This document shows positions 33,677-45,690 of a DNA stretch of 64,000 nt, in pieces. The stretch comes from Schistocerca nitens (taxonomy: Eukaryota > Arthropoda > Insecta > Orthoptera > Acrididae), in assembly GCF_023898315.1 (NCBI RefSeq), contig NC_064618.1, forward strand, positions 185,619,548 to 185,683,547, in the 5' to 3' direction. The position numbers were made by a program, and so were the translations under genes. The notes beneath the pieces were generated by a model that saw nothing but the letters and a program-made list of their open reading frames with translations, did no database searches and had not been told where the DNA came from. Every line of letters begins with the position of its first letter. Position 1 is the first letter of the stretch.

Positions 33677-34986
33677 ATGGCGACGTTTTCCTTACATGAA
33701 CAGCGTGCAATCATTCGTTTTCTGAATTTCCGTGGTGTGAAACCAATTGAAATTCATCGACAGTTGAAGGAGACATGTGGTGATGGAGTTAATGATGTGT
33801 CGAAAGCGCATTCGTGGGTGCGACAGTTTAATGAAGGCAGAACATCGTGTGACAACAAACCGAAACAACCTCGGGCTCGCACAAGCCGGTCTGACGACAT
33901 GATCGAGAAAGTGGAGAGAATTGTTTTGGGGGATCGCCGAATGATTGTTGAACAGATCGCCGCCAGAGTTGGCATTTCTGTGGGTTCTGTGCACACAATC
34001 TTGCATGACGACCTGAAAATGCGAAAAGTGTCATCCAGGTTGGTGCCACGAATGCTGACGGACGACCACATGGTTGCCCATGTGTCATGTTGCCAAGCAA
34101 TGTTGACACGCAACGACAGCATGAATGGGACTTTCTTTTCGTCGGTTGTGACAATAGATGAGACGTGGATGCCATTTTTCAATCCAGAAACAAAGCAACC
34201 AGTCGGCTCAATGGAAGCACACAGATTCACCACCACCAAAAAAATCTCGGGTAACCGCCAGTGCCGAAAAAATGATGGTGTCCATGTTCTGGGACAGCGA
34301 GGGCGTAATCCTTACCCATTGCGTTCCAAAGGGCACTACAGTAACAGGTGCATCAAAAATGGCTCTGAGCACTATGGGACTTAACATCGATGGTCATCAG
34401 TCCCCTAGAACTTAGAACTACTTAAACCTAACTAACCTAAGGACATCACACAACACCCAGCCATCACGAGGCAGAGAAAATCCCTGACCCCGCCGGGAAT
34501 CGAACCCGGGAACCCGGGCGTGGGAAGCGAGAACGCTACCGCACGACCACGAGATGCGGGCTAACAGGTGCATCGTACGAAAATATTTTGAAGAACAAAT
34601 TCCTTCCTGCACTGCAACAAAAACGTCTGGGAAGGGCTGCGCGTGAGCTGTTTCACCAAGACAACGCACCCGCACATCGAGCTAACGTTACGCAACAGTT
34701 TCTTCGTGATAACAACTTTGAAGTGATTCCTCATGCTCCCTACTCACCTGACCTGGCTCCTACTGACTTTTGGCTTTTTCCAACAATGAAAGACACTCTC
34801 CTGGCCGCACATTCACCAGCCGTGCTGCTATTGCCTCAGCGATTTTCCAGTGGTCAAAACAGACTCCTAAAGAAGCCTTCGCCGCTGCCATGGAATCATG
34901 GCGTCAGCGTTGTGAAAAATGAGTACGTCTGCAGGGCGATTACGCCGAGAAGTAACGCTAGTTTCATCGATTGGGTGAGTAATTAA
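33677..34986 (+). pseudogene. mariner transposase (DD34D), disrupted
   Basis: Starts MATFSLHEQRAIIRFLNFRG at an ATG after the 5' UTR. Helix-turn-helix region to residue about 60, then RIVLGDRRMIVEQIAARVGI; first catalytic Asp in VVTIDETWM (residue 161). After a frame change near 34240 and the SINE at 34355-34561 come FHQDNAPAHRANVTQ and SPDLAPTDFWLF, giving 34 residues between the second and third Asp. Another frame change near 34800 scrambles the C-terminus. Non-functional. Confidence 0.9.
34355..34561 (-). mobile_element. SINE, type B (Gly-like) head, in mariner
   Basis: Minus-oriented copy of the 27075-27290 family: plus strand starts AAAAATGGCTCTGAGCAC and ends CGACCACGAGATGCGGGC, with the complementary T-arm CCGGGAATCGAACCCGG. 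A perfect 13-bp duplication TAACAGGTGCATC flanks it (34342-34354 and 34562-34574). Confidence 0.95.
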
Positions 34987-35229
34987 TTAGAAAAAAAATC
35001 GGAGGCCTTAGAACTTGAATACACCTCGTAGAATGAAAACGACAGAACAGGATAAATATTTTCCAGTGAGCACAGGTGATTTGAAACACGGATGTTAAAA
35101 CCCCTGAGATACCAAAGTCACCAAAGTGCACGAAATAAATACTAATAGCGGCATTCCAAGAAAACGAAAAGCCTGAATGAACGGTTTACATAAATTCTGC
35201 CTCAGTTGATTCACCTGTAAAAGTTTAAT

Positions 35230-37500
35230 TTGAAAAGAAACTTAAACATCCGTGCAAAGCAGATCGAGAAATATTATACGTCCTTCTAGCTGAGTTAGAG
35301 TTTGTTTGAAGAAATGAAACAACTGTTGACATCTTCCGTAACATACCATGAGATCAATACAAGTGATACTAGGCCTGCAGCCAAGAACAAAGACACTTGC
35401 ATCTTATAGTAGGGGAAAAAAATCAGATTTACTAGAAGCAGCAGTCCCCGCGTTTAACCTGTAGTATGGGTCCCGATGAAAACCAGTAATGGAGAAGTGG
35501 ATTACCTCATTTGTGTAGACATGAAGGTAGTCAATAAGGTCACAAAAAAAGACACTTGTCCCCTTCCAAGGACTAACGACACTTCGGATCACCTCGGCAA
35601 CTGCAGATTCTTCGCTACATTAGATCTGCGCTCTAGCTCTATCAAATCCAAAAAACCCTGAAATTCGGGAAAAAGACAGCTTTTTAAAAATGCCTAAGGA
35701 TGCCCTTTGCCATCTTAAATGTGCATACTTCATTTCAACGTTTTGCTGATTTACTTTTACAACGTTTAATGCCGACCACGTCTCTAGAATACCGCATGAC
35801 GAAATTGTCTTTTGAAGCTTATTGAGAGAATATGTAGAATGACTGAGGAACACGTTAACTTCGTTAGTGTCACAAGTCTACATCCGAAATAGTCGAAGTG
35901 CAGTTTCACGCAACGACAAATTCAATATCCAGGCCACATAACTTCGGCAGCTAGTGCAAGACTGGATCTGCGGTTAATGAGAAATTTTACAGTGCCAAGT
36001 ACCGTGGAAGAATTCCTATAATTTCTCAAATTAACAAATTGTCATCATTGTATCACGGAAAACTATTCAGCCACCAAGAAACCTCTAAAAAACTGCAAAT
36101 GAGGGCAACTCCTGGTCAGCGAGAGTCTCAAGCTAAAACTCAAATAAATTCAAACTTGTTCACCTGTCTTGACTCAACTCGATTTTGTGCTACCTTCAGC
36201 TTTAGATGCATTTTGAATTAAACACAAGATGTTAAACAGTTGTATCAATTGGCTACGAATCTTGTCAGCTGAATCTAGCTGAGAAAAAACTGAATCACCA
36301 CCAAAACGGAACTTCTGGCATTTGTTTTTGGCTGTCGTTACTTTCAGTGTTAATTAAACAAATGACATTTCACAGCAATTACAATTTATGTGGCATTACA
36401 CTGGCTTTTGCGGATTAAAAGAGCCCAGCCGCAGTTTTGTTAGAGGGACGTAAGAACTCTGTAAATACGACAACGTGGTCGAACACCAGCCTGGCAATTT
36501 GAAGCCGAATGCAGATGCCTTTAGTAGAAAAATTAAAATCCTGCAAGTAGACAATAGCAATGGCAGAACAGTCTGATGCTGAATGTAAGAAATGCCCTAT
36601 ATTGCCAGATTTTATTACGAGCTATGACGTTTTATATGACAAAACCCCTCTCGGACTACGGATTGACGTGCCATACTGAAACAATGCCATGATAGCATAC
36701 GGTCGTGTCTTAATGGCAAAAGTGCTACGCAAGCACCCGTCGAAAGCTATTATTGGTGAGCACAAGGAATGAAAGACTGAATGTAAAGTTCGAGCTTGTC
36801 TCCCTTACGCTCGCAGATCAAATATACTTTTTTAAATTTTGCTTTGGAAATTGCAGCACTTGATATCGTCAGATTGTTTTGTGTAATGGCCCAAAAAATC
36901 GATATGTTTTATGTATCGCTGACGGTTTCTCTTGCTTACATATTACGATACCTATTTGAGACATGATCACTGAAACAGTTTCGGTAGCATTTTTCAATAT
37001 TTCGTACAGCATTTGGAACTGCAGATGCTATTATAACACTCCAAGGGACAAATCGTATGTCCAGACTTATGGGGCATGTATGTTGACTATTTGAAATAAA
37101 GTGAAGAATTATGCCATTTCATCATAAAAGAAATGCAGAATTGAGCACATTCATAAAACACTTCATATAGTGTTGTTCTACTACGTGAACAGCTCACACT
37201 CAGACTGGGATGGACTACTGCCATTTGTAATTACGTCATACTATGCCAGGAAGAATGAAGCAGTAGGGTTGAGTCCCGTTGAGGTTGTCTTAGGCCGCAA
37301 AAGGCGCTCACCAGTCAAGACACAAGAGTAGTTGCCACCGAGAATAAACCCTGTAATGTGAAGATGTAGTTTGTTTGGAAGAACTTTCAACAGAACACTG
37401 CAGCTTCGACCCTGAGACAATAGCTCCTTAGTCAAAAGAAAGGTAGGGTGACAATACCAAGTAGCAGGTCACAAAATCTTTCAAAATACCACCGTGAAAT
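35230..37500 (+). pseudogene. Ty3/Gypsy pol remnant (RT, RNase H, integrase)
   Basis: Plus-strand pieces in order: HEINTSDTRP (about 35350), RT core CVDMKVVNKVTKKDTCPLPR and LGNCRFFATLDLRS (35510-35640), a decayed RT remainder, RNase H (QLNLAEKK at about 36270; YDNVVEHQPGNLKPNADAFS at about 36465-36530), and integrase (IITLQGTNRMSRLM at about 37035-37075; HSDWDGLLPFVITSYYARKN at about 37195-37255; GLSPVEVVLGRK). The RT active-site box is not recognisable and stops are frequent. RNase H and integrase order (RT-RH-IN) is that of Ty3/Gypsy. Confidence 0.8.
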
Positions 37501-37640
37501 CGGGCAGAGCTGAGAAATTTGAATGCTGCTTGGATGGACCATTTCAGATAGCCAGTCAGTGCCGAAGTACAGCTCCCTGATTAGGAGACTGATTGTAGTT
37601 CATTTTTGTCGCTTAACCCTCTCAATACCAAGGGGGCAGC

Positions 37641-38139
37641 GGAGGGTGCTTTATGTGAACCTACTGAAACGATTTTAAAATTTTAAGAGTACGTTTCTGG
37701 TTTTTAAAGTGTTCTTGTATAATATTAGTAATTCTTTTGAATATTTCAGTAAAACCCAAAAATTTAAGTAGTGTATGTTTCTTTTCGCAAGAAATACCAT
37801 ATTCATATTTCCAGGTTCAGGAGCCCTCCTACACATCTACAAATATCTTTAAAAGTATGTTGTTAACAAACTTCTATGACTGTTAATGGAACTTCTACTT
37901 TAAAAATAATATATGATGGTCACAAAGTAGAATTTCTGTGGTGGTCATAAAGTAGAATTTCTCTTTGTATATATTTTACAGAAAATAAATTAGTAATGCT
38001 AATATTGCGCTGAGAGATATTTTCAGGTTCTGGAACTTCCTTATACAACAGTACGTATTTAAAACGGATGTTGTTAACAGAAGTTAAAAGCATTAATTTA
38101 ACGATTTTTTTTATGTGGTGGACATAAAGTAGAGCTGTG
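37641..38139. repeat. Diverged tandem duplication
   Basis: Two related units of roughly 200 bp (about 37790-37950 and 37990-38130) share TTTCAGGTTC, TATGTTGTTAACA-like and a TGGTCATAAAGTAGAATTTC block; the latter occurs twice in a row at about 37915-37962 and again as GTGGACATAAAGTAGAG at 38117. No coding content seen. Confidence 0.55.
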
Positions 38140-38260
38140 AAAACCGTCAATGTCCGAGATGCTGTCTATGATATTGCTGACCCATGGGGAGAACTAAAAT
38201 CTGACACCCTGCGAAAATCTTGGCGTATTGTTTGGCCGTAAGTAGTGACCGAAAGTGAGC
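38140..38260 (+). pseudogene. pogo/Tigger/jerky-like transposase scrap
   Basis: A plus frame reads DAVYDIADPWGELKSDTLRK then SWRIVWP, closely resembling the segment after the DDE core in pogo/Tigger and jerky-type proteins. Catalytic residues are not present in the window, and only this short piece is recognisable. Confidence 0.45.
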
Positions 38261-40889
38261 AGATCGAAGGCGAGTAAAACAACGACACGTGAAAGTTCTA
38301 CAAACTGTATAACCGATTGTCCCTACCAGTGAAGTTGAGGCGTGGATTGCCTAATGTGACAAAGATCGTGAATCCATTGAAGAGAACTATGACAACTAGA
38401 TTTCTGCCGCTGTTTTGGGAAAAATGGCGAACAAACTATGATGATGAATCCCTAATTGGACTTTACACACTGACGCCAAGAACGATTTTGATATTTCCCC
38501 TCAGTACATCAAGCAGAATTCAATCGAAACATATGGACATTTTGTGGATCAAGAAATGGAGGAACACAGTAGCTTAGTCTAGAAGTTTATCTGCGACACA
38601 TAAATCTGTAGCTGACCTTCTTCTTAAGTAATTTGTTACTAGGGCATAGCGTACGTTAATTTTTTACATTACTGTGCATATGTACTGTATGTACAGTTCA
38701 ATACAGTAAATACTTACTGTACAGTATTGTTCATTTTCAATATGTAACAACGCCACCTTATGTGCGGTTTATTGCAAAGTTTGTTCTGTAGAGAACAATA
38801 TACATATGTAAAGCAGTTATTTTTGAGTTCCGATATTGTTTATTTTAATGTAAATCCGTATTTTTCTGCAATATCGGGTATTCCGACCTACTTTGCCTTC
38901 CGATACATGCCCCAGTCCCGTAGGGGACGGACTAGATGAGTTGTACTGTATTTCGCTTTGTTGATACATTGTCACTACACAGTTTTCACTGTTCCTTGAT
39001 ATGACGAAGTTATATTCAGAGTTACGAAATCTGAGAATTTTCCTTACAACAGCGCAGATCTCGAGCCAGTACAGCTGAGAAGACTGCCCCGTTGTTTTGA
39101 AGGAAACTGCCGAAATAACATTCCATTCTCCACCGAACCGAAACATCTATTTTTCAGCTGCCATCGGCTAAGAGCCGCCGTTCCAAGTATCCGATCTCCA
39201 GGTAGGCATTGGCGACGCAATTCAGCATCTTTTGTGGATTCCTGATATTCTTGGTGCGAACAAGACAATTTGTCTCACACGCAACAAGTTAGACTGGTCC
39301 CCAAATGACAGTCCAAGTAACACAACGTATAAGGATCAGCTAGTTGTACACTTTCCCGCACCCTATTCTGGTTTCACAAGTGTGAGTTCCAATCGAAATT
39401 TGACTCCACATGCATACTGAGCTATGCTGCATAATACTGGACTTCTATTCAAAGCATTCAGTTGCGATATTCTGGGACATGATTTTCGGTTCTCCGGACA
39501 AATGAAAGAAACTTTGAACGCTACTATCGAATATTTTCTGTTACTCGTTCTGGAGTGGAACTTGTCTCTCAGTACACACCCTGTCTTATCTGTTTTTCCG
39601 GGTACTAACAACAGTGGATTGTTAAAGTCCTTGGATTAGGTGATGGCACAGTAGTATCAAAAAATCTCGCTAGGTCGAACTGTCGCCTATATTACGCCAT
39701 TCTACAATATGTTATTTAACGTAACTGTTCCTGCAGCTACACCCGTCCTGTTAGTTACGCTGACACTGAGAGTGACTATGTATTGCTGTTTCACACGCAA
39801 GTAATGTGCTAGAACACATACAGTCACGTGCCTTGGCCAAGTTTAAGTGCAAAAGTTAATGACGGCTTATTCTTTTCTGCTGTTACGAAATGTAATTTTG
39901 TAATCTCACCTAGGATCGTTTTCTTTAATTAAAAGTATTATCTTATACTTGTTTTATTAATGTCTACTTTCGTGACTTTCAAACAATAATCATTTAAAAT
40001 TTTACCAATTTTAAATCAGTCATTCAGTTCCTTTAATATATATATTTTTTAAAGTGAAAGAAACTTTGCCTGCAAATATGTATTGATTATTTTACGTTAC
40101 ATCTCAATCCTCGTCGTAGGTGTGTCTCATTTGTTTGTGCTTCTGAAGGCTGCAACTGAAACCAGCTTCCCCTATCTTTGTAACACCACCGCTGTAGCAG
40201 TCCTATGTCAACAACTACAGTCAATGTACGGTGACATAAGATCTGAGCAGTTAAAAGATATTAAAATTTTGAATTCTTAAATGAAATTAAATTATTGTGC
40301 CTCGTAGATTTTTAACCCCTTACAAACTGTCAAATTCATCTGTTGTGTATTTTGTTAGGGGGAAGCTTTTAGGTCTCACGAATTTTTTTGGGACAGGAAA
40401 CAGTATGACACAGTTTGCTTACTCAGTGATCTAAAAACGTGACAGTCAACTTGCTTGTATGCGTGCTGCAAAATATGGACCGCTAAATCGGATAGGTCCA
40501 GTTAATTAACAACTACACGCTTTGTTCCTGAAGCGTTAAAATGGAACACTGGTCATGCATACAAAAACAAGTGCGGAACTCTGTTCTCGGTTTTGAACAA
40601 GTTTTATGGCATTTGTTGCCGGTCACAATTGCAGATTACATCTTGTTAATGAAGCCCGGATTTTGATACATCAGTTCGATTTGTTATCCGCATTGTCCAG
40701 CCCCCTTTGCCTGGCACCATTTTACTTTCCGAAACTACGAAAAACTCCCGCTGTTACGGGAATTCTAAAATATAACTTGCAGATTGCGTTTGGGGTACGA
40801 ACTGCGGAATACAAGTAGCTTCCTCGACGCCCGGATAATTTCACTTTCCTTATCACGTCATGACAGACATAGTTTAATAGTATTAATTG
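38261..40889. other. No gene recognised
   Basis: Near 38690-38735 ACTGTATGTACAGT and TTACTGTACAGTA are overlapping near-palindromes. Otherwise AT-rich with only short frames that I cannot assign. Confidence 0.35.
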
Positions 40890-40891
40890 TA

Positions 40892-42140
40892 CTAATGTGT
40901 GAGAAAAGTAATGAAACTGACAATACTGGGAGCGATTTGGCAACTGTGTGTTCATTCCTTCGAGATCCTCAGTCCGAGTTTCAGCTCTGTACATCCATCA
41001 CGCGATTTTTGAGAGCTCCGTCAGTCAAGTGTTTTTCTTGTGTTTTACTAACACGGAACAACGAAATTTAGAGTAGCTTTATGCCATCAATGTTTCTGTT
41101 AAATTTGGGGAAACCGCGAGTGTGACGTTTGAAAAATTGGAACAGCGATATGGGGTACATTTCTTATCAAAAGAACTAGTTTTTCGTTGGTACAAATTAT
41201 TTTTGGTAGGCCAGAACATGATGAAGGTGAACCTCGTTCAGAGAGACCTTCATCTTCAAAGACTGACGAAAATGTCGAACGTGTGCTTGCTACTGTGAGA
41301 GCAGACAGATGTTTAGCAATAAGGAAGATGGGTGACAAGTTAAACTTAAATATTTTCACCGCAGAGTAGATTTTGCCCAAAGTTGTGCATATGCGAAAAT
41401 TTTGTGCCAAAATTGTGCCGGAAAACCTCAAAACGCCGAAAGGACAATCGAAGAAATGTATGAGTTCATCTTCTTGAGAGGAGTGGCAATGACCACGAAT
41501 GGTTCAGTTGTGTAAACGCAGGTGTTGAATCCTGGGTTTTTGAGTACGATGCACAGACAAAATAGCAAAGTGAGGAGTGGCACACTCAGACATCTTCTTC
41601 AGCGAAAAAAGACCGAATAAGGATATTAAAGATTGAAACAACGCTTGTTAGCTCTTTTGACAGTAAGGGTATCGTGGATAAAGAATTTCTTCCTCCAGGT
41701 CAAACTGTTAACCAATTAGTTTACAAAAATGTCCTTGAAAGCTCAGGAAAAGCGTGAATCGAGGGAGACCACATATTGCAGATACGTGAATGCTGCATTA
41801 TGAGAATGCTACATGTCATACGGCCACTACTATCACGAAATTTTTTACCTCAAAAGGCACTCCTGTTTTTCCACATCCTTCCTATTCAATTAATCTGAGT
41901 CACTGTGACTTTTTTTATTTGCCCGAAATTGAAAAATGTCTCAAAAGGACGTAATTTAGGAACTCTGTAGAACATTCAAAAGAATGTGACCGACACGTTA
42001 AAGGCTCTAACAGTTGAAGCCTTTCAGCGCTGCTGTTAAGGCTGTCGGTGGGAGCCACTTAGGACAATATTATCGTCTGAAAAAATAAAAACTTTGCCAG
42101 GTAAAGAAAAACAGTTTCATTACTTTTCTGACATACTTCG
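40892..42140 (+). mobile_element. Old mariner DNA transposon
   Basis: Ends form an inverted repeat sharing GAAAAGTAATGAAACTG: left from CTAATGTGTGAGAAAAG, right on the reverse strand from CGAAGTATGTCAGAAAAG. TA lies on both sides (40890-40891, 42141-42142). The length of 1249 bp is that of a full mariner. This family is unrelated in its ends to the mariner at 33492. Confidence 0.85.
40990..42090 (+). pseudogene. mariner transposase, heavily decayed
   Basis: Scattered across all three plus frames are TFEKLEQRYGVHFLSKELVF (about 41125-41185), KTDENVERVLATVRADRC (about 41260-41310), ESWVFEYDAQTK (about 41525), FDSKGIVDKEFLPPGQTVNQ (about 41660-41715), KLKNVSKGRNLGTL and QKNVTDTLKALTVEAFQRC (about 41970-42030). 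The region of the second catalytic Asp is not recognisable. Many stops and frame changes make this a dead copy. Confidence 0.8.
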
Positions 42141-42142
42141 TA

Positions 42143-43635
42143 TTAATCGGATTTCCATCGTTGTCCCGTTATTTCTTTGCCAGGTGTAATGTAAGAAGAG
42201 GGATCAACATAATGATGTACGAGTACTTTGGTTTCTTCACTGACATTCAACCTATTAGATTACTTTTATTTGATAGCACCTACCTTCCTAACTCCTCAAT
42301 CACCTCCCACATCCCCATCTTTTGCAAGGCTAATTTTACGAGTAAAACTTTCATCGTGAGTGTCACTAAGTAGCCTGGTAATACCGAAAATTATGGATAT
42401 AATTTTTATATCACTTATTTATGAATGTTATACATTTCTCTCCCTTTTCATTCATACTCACTGCCAGAAATAATCGTAACACAAAATCGGTGGAATAATC
42501 ATTAATAACACTTCTTTTCGGTTTATTTTACGACATACACCCTTCACTCCGGCACTTCATTCCCAAGAGGACTTGGTGGCTCCTTACCACAAGAGCATTA
42601 CTTTATAGACAGTATGTCACAAAATATCAAGTTATGAAGGTACTTTACCAGGCGACCTAGTGATATACCGACATGTCACCACTTTCACACTTCCTCCTAT
42701 TGAAATAGCGATGGGACGATTGTCTTACCCTAACTACATATATTTTTAGATAGGAAGCATTATGTGTTTTGAATTTTGGTGAAATTTCTACAGGCATTGC
42801 AAACTTAAGTTTAACTGTAGCTCTCTTCCCTCATTTACTAGCACCCAAATCTCTAGAGGTATTTGTAGGTCGTATTCCCGCATATGTTCATTTCCAAAAT
42901 GTGAGCGGCATACCTTCCAGGTTAGGGGGAAATGGGAGCATGCATTCCAGAGTTATTCCTAAATGCCACTACTTTTGCTCCTCTATTCCCACTTACATTA
43001 ATATGGGCCTCAGGATATCTAATCCTCATGACAACTGTGTGTACTAAGTTTGGTTGAAATTGCACTTCAGATAGTTAAGAGCTAAACTGGAACATAAATC
43101 TGGGAATCAGTCACACCGATGTCTAAATAGTTAGTGGAGGAGTAGCGTTCACATTGGCAGGAAAAGTGGTCGCAGAAGGATCATAACATTCGGCTCCATT
43201 AAATTAGAAAACTAAGGAGAATCGAGGTCAGTTTCAAAGGACAGAGACCTGACCATCGTCCTGATGTTACATAACTTCTGCACCTCCATAATCGAGGTGA
43301 TGTGGACAGTGTGGCATCTCAGTGTTATGTTTGAGAAAAAGAAAGACGAATGTTAAATTTTGCCCAAAAGAAGTAGTGTCGACGGAAAATGAGGCAACAA
43401 CAATACGATAATTTTTGTCAATATAAGTAAATGCATTTCCGGTCGGTAATACCAGTAGCTTAAATACATAAACAGATTCCACAACAAAATTCTGACATTA
43501 TATCCACGACTGGCCTGGCTACGAAAAGTGCGGGCGTGCCACATTGTGCTACGGATGTCGTAGGTGAAACGACAATTTTCTTTTCTTATTAATCGAGATG
43601 TTAACTTTCCCTTACCAGTATTCTGTTGGTAAAAA
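42143..43635. other. No gene recognised
   Basis: AT-rich with a 92-codon plus frame at 42769-43047 that shows no domain. Confidence 0.35.
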
Positions 43636-43819
43636 TTTGGAAATAACTGGTAAGGTCTAATTTGAACGAACTGCTGAGGTCATCGTTTCTTAAGCTTACA
43701 CACTACTTAACCTAACCTAAACTTACTTACGCTAAGGACAAAATACACACCCATGTCCGATGGAAGACTCGAACCTCCGACGGGGGAAGCCGCGCGGACC
43801 GCTCGGCTACCCCGCGCGG
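43636..43819 (-). mobile_element. SINE, type C head
   Basis: On the minus strand GGGGTAGCCGAGCGGTCCG and B box GGTTCGAGTC form a third kind of tRNA-like head; the body then reads GTCCTTAGCGTAAGTAAG, and the tail GATGACCTCAGCAGTT resembles the common tail. The 3' end is degenerate (about 43636-43680). Confidence 0.8.
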
Positions 43820-44983
43820 CCCTGTGTTGGCATTAGTATAGATTCTCTCTGTCTCAAGAGCAACTAATGAGTTAACCGGCCAAAAATATTAAATCTATCA
43901 GTCGTATGAGAATGCAGGATTTCTCGGTGAACTGTACTGATAGAATCTTCTCGTAGTATCAGCCGAGTGGCGCAGCAGGAGTGAAACGAGATTACCACTA
44001 CTAGTTCGAAGGTGAGGTGTAGATAACTACCTGAAACGGTTCTTCAGGAGACTCTGTCATTAAAAACATGTCGCAGTGATTCCTTTGTGGCACGGGCAAT
44101 GAATGAAAGAAATTAGTATCGTTTCTACAATTCCTTTTGAGTTTTTAGACTATTACCTCAAAGAGGGATAATATGACCCCAGAGACGATACATATAGTTT
44201 TTTTTTGTCAGTGTCTTATCACACTCGACGTTCCTTGTACTTGATGCAGAATGAACAGTAAAACAGCAGAGTACACGTAGGACTGCAGAACTCACGTCAA
44301 ACAGCAGGTCAACCCGAAGACTACGGGCGGCAGATGTTGCAGAGAGTGATAGATCTTCTGATGACGAATGACACTGAAAGGTTCAGACGCAAGAGCGGTG
44401 ACATTTGGGTCAGAGTGACGGATTAAGCTTTCTCTTTGAGGCTGCGCCATAAATCAAATGGTGGAGGGACAATCTGCGTGCGGCCGCGCTTTGAGGTGAT
44501 CAGAAGGCCGGAAATCATGGCCCTTGCCGAGTTACAGGCGCCTGCTTCAGTCTCATTCTTTTTTGCCATGGATTACTCGTGTGTATTCGAGAACACGAAT
44601 ATATATATTTATTCTTTGGTATGGTCAAGCTTTCTTTAAAAACATTAGACATTAAGTACTATTAAAACACTGGTGGTTGCTTAAGTTTAGAGGATCAACA
44701 GCTTAGTCACCAGCGTACTCTACAAGAACGGGTCTCCTCCTTTCAGTCACATCGCTTTTATAAACAGCCATCTCCAGTGCTCCTCTACTGCTTGCCTTAC
44801 CTCGCACGTTATTCGTCTGTCCCGATATTTTATCAACCTGACTTATACTATCTGCTACTTTTGTCTAAGTATCAGTCAGCTTCCACTCTACTACCGTCGA
44901 GGTTCATTCGATTCTTTATCAAATACTTCCCTTCTCTTTCTTTGTACGCTATATCTAATTACGACGTACATGTTTTCTTCTAT
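43820..44983. other. No gene recognised
   Basis: No assignable motif. AGTATCAGCCGAGTGGCGC near 43961 is weakly A-box-like, but without a convincing B box it is not called. Confidence 0.35.
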
Positions 44984-44991
44984 TGCACAAA

Positions 44992-45185
44992 AATGGCTCT
45001 GAGCACTATGGGACTTAACTTCTAAGGTCATCAGTCCCCTAGAACTCAGAACTATTTGAACCTAACTAACCTAAGGACATCACACACATCCATGCTCGAG
45101 GCAGGATTCGAACCTGCGACCGTAGCGGTCGTGCGGTTCCAGACTGTAGCGCCTAGAGCCGCTCGGCCACTCCGGCCGGCCCTAA
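44992..45185 (-). mobile_element. SINE, type A head
   Basis: Full-length minus copy (plus strand AATGGCTCTGAGCACTATGG to CGGCCACTCCGGCCGG) with the complementary B box GATTCGAACC. TGCACAAA at 44984-44991 and 45186-45193 is the target duplication. Confidence 0.9.
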
Positions 45186-45227
45186 TGCACAAATCTGATC
45201 TTAAAATAATTTTGTGATCATCATACT

Positions 45228-45330
45228 CAAATGAAAGGCGCATCTTCCAAGTGAGCAAGAGACCCGGGTTTGAATCCCGGCCGCGGTACAAATTCTCAAT
45301 CGTCGCTTCCGCCTGCATATATACCTCACA
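45228..45330 (+). mobile_element. tRNA-derived SINE, type D, 5' damaged
   Basis: GTGAGCAAGAGACCCGGG followed by TTTGAATCCCGGCCGCGG keeps the B-box half of a tRNA-like head; the A-box half is degenerate. ACAAATTCTCAATCG follows, as in the next copy. Confidence 0.6.
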
Positions 45331-45588
45331 AATGTTGCAGACTTGAAAACGTCTCTGGAACCATATAGTTCCATTTCATTAAAGCACCTATGCCTGTGTT
45401 TCGGGTGGGATTCCCCGTTTCGTTAGATGCTGGGGTGCTATTCCAGTACAGTTGTAGATCCCTAGGAATGCTGTTCGACTTTCGGAGGGGTACCAAAGCA
45501 AGCTGTGGCGTGAATGGGAATTTGAATTGAGGAGGAAGGAATGCTAAATGCGAGGGTACTTCGTGCAGCTGTACATAACCACTGTTCC

Positions 45589-45690
45589 CCGTTTGACGTA
45601 GTGGTTAGCATATCTGCCTGGTACACAGGAGGGTAGGGTTCGAATCCCAGCTTTGGTACAAATGTTCGTTCTTGCTTCAATCTGAATACA
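45589..45690 (+). mobile_element. tRNA-derived SINE, type D
   Basis: A-box region GTAGTGGTTAGCATATCTGC and B box GGTTCGAATCC are both clear, then TTGGTACAAATGTTCG. It belongs to the family at 45228 and (minus) 47721. Its tRNA identity is uncertain and its tail degenerate. Confidence 0.65.

Larger units (their letters stand above)
33492..35028 (+). mobile_element. mariner DNA transposon (with nested SINE)
   Basis: Inverted repeats of about 40 bp: left CGAGGTGCATTCAAGTTCTA followed by AGGCCTCCGATTTTTTTTCT; the reverse of the right end matches with one substitution (GTATTC for GCATTC). TA flanks both sides (33490-33491, 35029-35030). Without the 207-bp SINE and its 13-bp duplication the element would be about 1.3 kb, normal for mariner. 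Confidence 0.95.
33100..37640 (+). mobile_element. Decayed Ty3/Gypsy element (with nested mariner)
   Basis: The right part is clear Ty3/Gypsy pol (35230-37500). The left part is less sure: a segment at about 33130-33230 reads DAILGNVLHLQGTVDF, resembling the end of a retropepsin domain, which would place the mariner at 33492-35028 inside this element. I could not find its LTRs; they may be deleted or too diverged. Confidence 0.6.

Noticed and set aside
45589..45665. Functional tRNA gene
   Set aside because: A and B boxes are clear, but the acceptor ends do not pair and the sequence continues as a SINE.
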